Shown here one piece after another: positions 5,804 through 8,826 of a DNA stretch of 8,826 bases; position 1 is the stretch's first letter; every line of letters starts with the position of its first letter. The position numbers and the translations under genes are program-made. This DNA comes from a bacterium (GTDB lineage: Bacteria > Patescibacteriota > Minisyncoccia > UBA6257 > GWB1-50-10), in NCBI GenBank assembly GCA_021813265.1, contig JAKALF010000029.1, positions 1 to 8,826 of the forward strand. The letters are read 5' to 3'. Below the pieces are notes generated by a model, which had not been told where the DNA came from, did no database searches, and saw only the letters and a list, made by a program, of their open reading frames with translations.

Positions 5804-7492
5804 ATGGAAGAACAAGCGCAAGAAAAAGACATAACATATATTGGAAGAGTCAATTTTAGGAACACGAACAGGCTTTTTGGCATAAAGCGATCCGATAGAC
5901 GCCAGCACATGTATATCGTGGGTATGACGGGTACCGGTAAATCAGCCTTGCTCCAGAATATGATTATTCAAGACATCGCGAACGGCGAGGGTCTTTGTCT
6001 TGTTGATCCTCACGGAGAGAACGTTGAAACTATTTTAAAAAGAATTCCGGAGGAACGCCTGGACGACGTGGTGTATTTCAACCCCGCCGATCCCGACTAT
6101 AGCATGGGTTTCAATGTTCTTGAAATTCCCGATCCTCGATATAAACATCTCGTGGCTTCAGGCCTTATGGGTATTTTCACGAAAATTTGGGCCAATGTGT
6201 GGTCCGCGAGAATGGAGTATATTTTGAACAACGCCATTCTCGCTCTTTTAGATACTCCAGAATCAACGCTCCTCGGCATTACGAGAATGCTGGTTGATAA
6301 AGAATATCGTCAGACGGTTGTGTCAAACGTGAAAGATCCGGTCGTGAAGTCGTTTTGGGTTAATGAGTTTGAAAAATGGGATCCCAAGTTTAGAAATGAA
6401 GCCATTGCTCCCATTCAAAACAAGGTAGGACAATTTCTTTCGACCTCCGTCGTGAGAAATATCGTGGGACAGTCAAAGAGCACGATTAACATTCTTGACA
6501 TGATGAATTCAGGGAAAATTTTTCTCGTGAATGTTTCAAAAGGGAGAATCGGAGAAGATAATTCAGCGCTTTTAGGGGCAATGCTTATTACCAAAATTCA
6601 ACTCGCGGCCATGGAACGGGTGAAGATACCGGAGGATGAACGTATAGATTTTTATCTCTACGTTGATGAATTTCAAAACTTCGCGACGGATTCATTTGCC
6701 AACATCCTCTCTGAAGCGAGAAAATATCGCCTCGATCTTATTGTCGCTCACCAATATATTGGGCAGCTGGTTACGGAAGTTTCAACGAAGGTGAGGGACG
6801 CGATATTTGGAAACGTGGGGACGATGATAACGTTCCGTGTCGGGGCGGCGGACGCTGAATTTTTAGAAAAAGAATTTGAACCCGAATTTACCATGCAAGA
6901 TATGGTAAACCTTCCCAACTATCACATCTATCTGAAACTCATGGTAAACGGAGTTCGTAGCAGACCTTTTTCCGCGACAACTCTCCCACCCTTCAAAGTG
7001 AAATCTATTCCTGACGCGGAAGAGCTTGTCATACAGTCTTCAAGGAAACGGTACGCGAGACCCAACTATTTGATTGAAGGGGAAATAAATAAATGGAGCG
7101 AATTGAGTATGGGAGTCGGCGTACAGAATAATGGGGGGGAAAAGGATATGAGAAAGATGTATGATATCACGTGTTCTCATTGCGGAAAAAAAGCCCAGGT
7201 TCCCTTTGAGCCGGAACCGGGACGTTTGGTGTATTGCAAAGATTGCAATTTAAAAATAAAATCGGGGGAACTAAAACCGCTTCCACTAAAACCATCCCAA
7301 AAAAGCGCTGAAAATCAAAAGCAAGAAAAAGCAATAAAATCCGACATGACAAAAAAGGAAGAGAAAACGATACAACTCAAGGATCTCGTGGAAGAATCGA
7401 AACGGGAAAAACATGAAAATATCCCCGATGAAAATCAAGTCAATGACCTTAAGGCATCGCTTCAAAAAGCTCTAAAGAATTTAGAAGAATAA
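5804..7492 (+). CDS. VirD4/TraG/HerA-like ATPase with C-terminal zinc ribbon
   Basis: P-loop ATPase of the type IV secretion coupling-protein class, which in general pumps DNA or links substrates to a secretion channel. Walker A is GMTGTGKS (40-47). Walker B is YLYVDEFQNF with Asp288 and Glu289. The downstream segment LIVAHQY (about 312-318) is typical of this class. There is no N-terminal membrane span, unlike classical VirD4, so a membrane partner would be needed. Residues 457-481 form a zinc ribbon with CSHC and CKDC around VPFEPEPG. A charged Lys/Glu-rich tail ends in a short amphipathic helix (VNDLKASLQKALKNLEE). No relaxase, VirB channel gene or pilin lies in the window, so conjugation, DNA uptake and envelope DNA pumping are all open. 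Start ATG 5804 follows a TATAAT directly. The gene is convergent with efp across a shared terminator. Confidence 0.88.
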   Translation: MEEQAQEKDITYIGRVNFRNTNRLFGIKRSDRRQHMYIVGMTGTGKSALLQNMIIQDIANGEGLCLVDPHGENVETILKRIPEERLDDVVYFNPADPDYSMGFNVLEIPDPRYKHLVASGLMGIFTKIWANVWSARMEYILNNAILALLDTPESTLLGITRMLVDKEYRQTVVSNVKDPVVKSFWVNEFEKWDPKFRNEAIAPIQNKVGQFLSTSVVRNIVGQSKSTINILDMMNSGKIFLVNVSKGRIGEDNSALLGAMLITKIQLAAMERVKIPEDERIDFYLYVDEFQNFATDSFANILSEARKYRLDLIVAHQYIGQLVTEVSTKVRDAIFGNVGTMITFRVGAADAEFLEKEFEPEFTMQDMVNLPNYHIYLKLMVNGVRSRPFSATTLPPFKVKSIPDAEELVIQSSRKRYARPNYLIEGEINKWSELSMGVGVQNNGGEKDMRKMYDITCSHCGKKAQVPFEPEPGRLVYCKDCNLKIKSGELKPLPLKPSQKSAENQKQEKAIKSDMTKKEEKTIQLKDLVEESKREKHENIPDENQVNDLKASLQKALKNLEE

Positions 7493-7493
7493 A

Positions 7494-7523
7494 AAATCCC
7501 CGAAGAGGGGATTTAGTTTTTTT
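7494..7523. terminator. Bidirectional terminator between the ATPase gene and efp
   Basis: AAATCCCC (7494-7501), loop GAAGA, GGGGATTT (7507-7514), followed by AG and seven T on the + strand. On the - strand the stem is followed by a run of T. It serves both convergent genes, and the efp stop codon (7513-7515) lies partly in the stem. Confidence 0.92.
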
Positions 7524-8094
7524 CCGTTCGCTCCGTATATTCCCCCGTTTGCGTATTGATTCTTATCACGTCTCCCTCGTTGATAAAGAGGGGGACGTTA
7601 AGTTTTGCTCCTGTTTCAAGGGTCACGGTTTTTGTTCCTCCCTGAGCCGTGTTTCCTTTTATAGCGGGAGGGGCTTCGGTTACTTCTAAATCAACTTTCG
7701 CGGGAAGTTTCACGCTGATAAATTTGTCTTCAAACTTAAATACCGTTACTTGCGTTTTGGGTTTTAAAAACTGACCCGAGTTTCCCAAGACCTCGTCGGT
7801 AAGGAAAAAACGATTTTGGGGTTTTCCAACCTCATGAAACCAATATTCCCCTCTGTTATGATAGATAAAATCGGCTTCTAGAGATTCTATTTCGGCTTCT
7901 CTGAAGTTTTCATTTTGATGGGCGGTATAATCTTGAGTTTTTCCGTTTAAAAGGTTTTTTATTTTCAATTGCGTAACGGGTTTTCCCTGTTGCATGCGAA
8001 TGAAAGCGTATTCCATAACCTGGTACGGTGATGGATCGTCATTTTTGAGAAATATCGTGCCAACCTTGAGTTCGTTATATTCTAATTTTGCCAT
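7513..8094 (-). CDS. efp: Translation elongation factor P
   Basis: EF-P binds between the P and E sites and relieves ribosomes stalled at proline runs. The 193-residue protein has the usual three beta-barrel domains: the N-terminal KOW-like domain with KIKNLLNGK near 43-52, a middle OB domain, and the C-terminal OB domain ending GDVIRINTQTGEYTER. Length is normal for the family. In the loop that reaches the peptidyl-transferase centre the sequence is FIRMQQGKPV (31-40). Gapless alignment to E. coli FVKPGKGQAF puts Gln36 where Lys34 is modified. The frame can be extended to 8142, but that adds 16 non-conserved residues and runs into the predicted promoter. MAKLEY at 8094 is the expected start. 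There is no Shine-Dalgarno site upstream. The gene is single, convergent with the ATPase gene and divergent from the gene at 8284. Confidence 0.96.
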   Translation of the reverse strand: MAKLEYNELKVGTIFLKNDDPSPYQVMEYAFIRMQQGKPVTQLKIKNLLNGKTQDYTAHQNENFREAEIESLEADFIYHNRGEYWFHEVGKPQNRFFLTDEVLGNSGQFLKPKTQVTVFKFEDKFISVKLPAKVDLEVTEAPPAIKGNTAQGGTKTVTLETGAKLNVPLFINEGDVIRINTQTGEYTERTEKN

Positions 8095-8113
8095 ATGGAT
8101 AGATGTCGCAGAT

Positions 8114-8142
8114 AGTATATATAGGGAGAAAAGAAAATTCAA
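8114..8142 (-). promoter_or_regulatory. Promoter of efp
   Basis: On the - strand: -35 TTGAAT (8137-8142, four of six matches), 17-base spacer, -10 TATACT (8114-8119, five of six). Transcription would begin near 8107, giving a leader of about 13 bases without a Shine-Dalgarno site. It also rules out the upstream start at 8142. Confidence 0.65.
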
Positions 8143-8169
8143 GGCGCTTTGCTCATCAGTACATTCTAT

Positions 8170-8199
8170 TTGACAATATGTGTATTTGCATGATATAGT
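8170..8199 (+). promoter_or_regulatory. Strong promoter of the gene at 8284
   Basis: Perfect -35 TTGACA (8170-8175), 18-base spacer and -10 TATAGT (8194-8199, five of six) with an extended TG at 8191-8192. Transcription from about 8206 would give a 5' leader near 78 bases, the longest in this window. The leader includes complementary GTTTCC (8231-8236) and GGAAAC (8258-8263), a weak possible stem. Confidence 0.7.
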
Positions 8200-8272
8200 A
8201 TATACAGTAATTTACACCAGGTTTTCTGATGTTTCCGAAAGGTAGTAGGGAATAAATGGAAACCATAAATAT

Positions 8273-8278
8273 GGAGGT
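8273..8278 (+). promoter_or_regulatory. Shine-Dalgarno site of the gene at 8284
   Basis: GGAGGT with five bases to ATG 8284, which decides this start over the out-of-frame ATG at 8256. Confidence 0.8.
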
Positions 8279-8283
8279 ATGCG

Positions 8284-8826
8284 ATGAATATCGTGAGCTT
8301 TCTAGTAGTAGTTTTCCTTCTTGTGGCTATGTTCTATATAAATACTAAATGGGTCAACGCGAGAACAAAAAAATTTATTGATGAACTGAGAAGATCCCTT
8401 TCTCTTCATAAGGAACATGAGGTACTTTTGAAACTTGAGAAAGCGGGACTTAACGAAGAATTGTCCCAAAAGATTATCGAATCGAAGGGAAATGTTCTCG
8501 CGAAGAAGATGATCGAAGCTGTAACTGCGACTGTCGGATCGAGCCCGGCTCTGAAGTACCTTAAGCCAATCACCAACAGCATTCCCATCGCAACCCAACC
8601 CTTTCAAAGGGACTCATTCTTCAAGAATGGTCCCGTGAAGTTGTATCTTTGGGATAGCTTTAAGGATTTGATCCTGAAGGCAATCCCCGATCTTGTCCCC
8701 GCCTTTCAAGGGAATCTACGATCGACTCAGCTTTCAAAGAACATGTATGATTCCGAGATCCTTACGGAACTCGGACATCCCAAACCCTTCTCCCTCCTAG
8801 AATTCACTGCTATTCTCTCCCATTTA
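8284..8826 (+). CDS. Unrecognised single-span membrane protein (3' end outside window)
   Basis: Open from ATG 8284 to the last base: 181 codons without a stop, so the gene continues beyond the window. One hydrophobic span at residues 3-19 is followed by basic residues (NTKWVNARTKK), consistent with an N-terminal anchor and cytoplasmic bulk. A charged helical stretch lies at about 30-80. Then comes a more ordered part with VKLYLWDSFKDL and DSEILTELGHPKPFSLLEF. That part resembles hypothetical proteins I recall from Patescibacteria with an LYVW-type motif, but I cannot verify this and assign no function. The start is supported by GGAGGT and a strong promoter. Ile codons favour ATC, and C-ending codons are more common than in alaS or dnaG, a mild composition shift. 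It is divergent from efp. Confidence 0.8.
   Translation, partial: MNIVSFLVVVFLLVAMFYINTKWVNARTKKFIDELRRSLSLHKEHEVLLKLEKAGLNEELSQKIIESKGNVLAKKMIEAVTATVGSSPALKYLKPITNSIPIATQPFQRDSFFKNGPVKLYLWDSFKDLILKAIPDLVPAFQGNLRSTQLSKNMYDSEILTELGHPKPFSLLEFTAILSHL
8599..8634 (+). repeat. Two overlapping, mutually exclusive hairpins inside the 8284 gene
   Basis: CCCTTTCAAAGGG (8599-8611) is a perfect inverted repeat. Its right arm GGG also begins a second hairpin: GGGAC (8609-8613), bulged T, CATTC, loop TTCAA, GAATG, GTCCC (8630-8634). Only one can form at a time. No T-run follows. It may be incidental to coding. Confidence 0.4.

Noticed and set aside
8095..8142. Upstream start of efp adding 16 residues
   Set aside because: The added residues are not EF-P-like and overlap a predicted -35/-10 promoter; MAKLEY at 8094 matches the family N-terminus.
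8256..8348. 30-codon ORF METINMEV... overlapping the start of the 8284 gene
   Set aside because: It has no well-spaced Shine-Dalgarno site, and the GGAGGT within it serves ATG 8284.
8302..8607. 101-residue - strand ORF opposite the 8284 gene
   Set aside because: The + strand frame has promoter, Shine-Dalgarno site and a membrane anchor; the antisense ORF has none of these.
1..8826. Alternative genetic code with TGA as glycine
   Set aside because: No in-frame TGA occurs in the long genes, and conserved glycines use GGN.
1..8826. CRISPR array, tRNA, rRNA, insertion sequence or attachment site
   Set aside because: No regularly spaced repeats, cloverleaf or rRNA signatures, transposase or terminal inverted repeats were seen on either strand.

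Overview
The window looks like a chromosomal segment of a Candidate Phyla Radiation bacterium (Patescibacteria, probably Parcubacteria-like). This is inferred from gene traits, not from a database match. The alanyl-tRNA synthetase is only 587 residues and lacks both its beta-barrel subdomain and its C-Ala domain. The primary sigma factor has an enlarged loop between regions 2.1 and 2.2. The EF-P loop tip has Gln where a modified Lys or Arg is usual. There is also a soluble VirD4/TraG-like ATPase of a kind common in these genomes. The long reading frames have no internal TGA and all end in TAA or TAG, so the standard bacterial code fits and the TGA=Gly code does not.

Layout. (1) 2-2845, + strand: the 3' part of dnaG (5' end outside the window), then rpoD six bases later, a core dnaG-rpoD operon. 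(2) 2879-2897: a GC-rich hairpin between convergent genes. (3) 2915-3712, - strand: an AT-rich unrecognised membrane protein gene with its own strong promoter and Shine-Dalgarno site. (4) 3850-5613, + strand: minimal alaS, divergent from the membrane gene. (5) About 5603-5776: a compact unit of promoter, Shine-Dalgarno site, 33-codon ORF and terminator, which could also be a small structured RNA. (6) 5804-7492, + strand: the VirD4/TraG-like ATPase with a C-terminal zinc ribbon. (7) 7494-7523: a bidirectional terminator. (8) 7513-8094, - strand: efp. (9) 8284 to the window end, + strand: the start of an unrecognised single-span membrane protein gene, divergent from efp.

Function. dnaG, rpoD, alaS and efp cover replication priming, transcription initiation, tRNA charging and relief of ribosome stalling. 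The sigma factor keeps the residues that read -10 and -35 elements, and near-consensus promoters occur in the intergenic regions. The core genes and the ATPase gene mostly lack a convincing Shine-Dalgarno site, and two have a -10 hexamer almost against the start codon, suggesting leaderless mRNAs. The three accessory or small ORFs have textbook Shine-Dalgarno sites. The best candidates for something undescribed are the 5603-5776 unit, this split in initiation signals, and the unusual EF-P loop tip. No CRISPR array, tRNA, rRNA or insertion sequence was seen.
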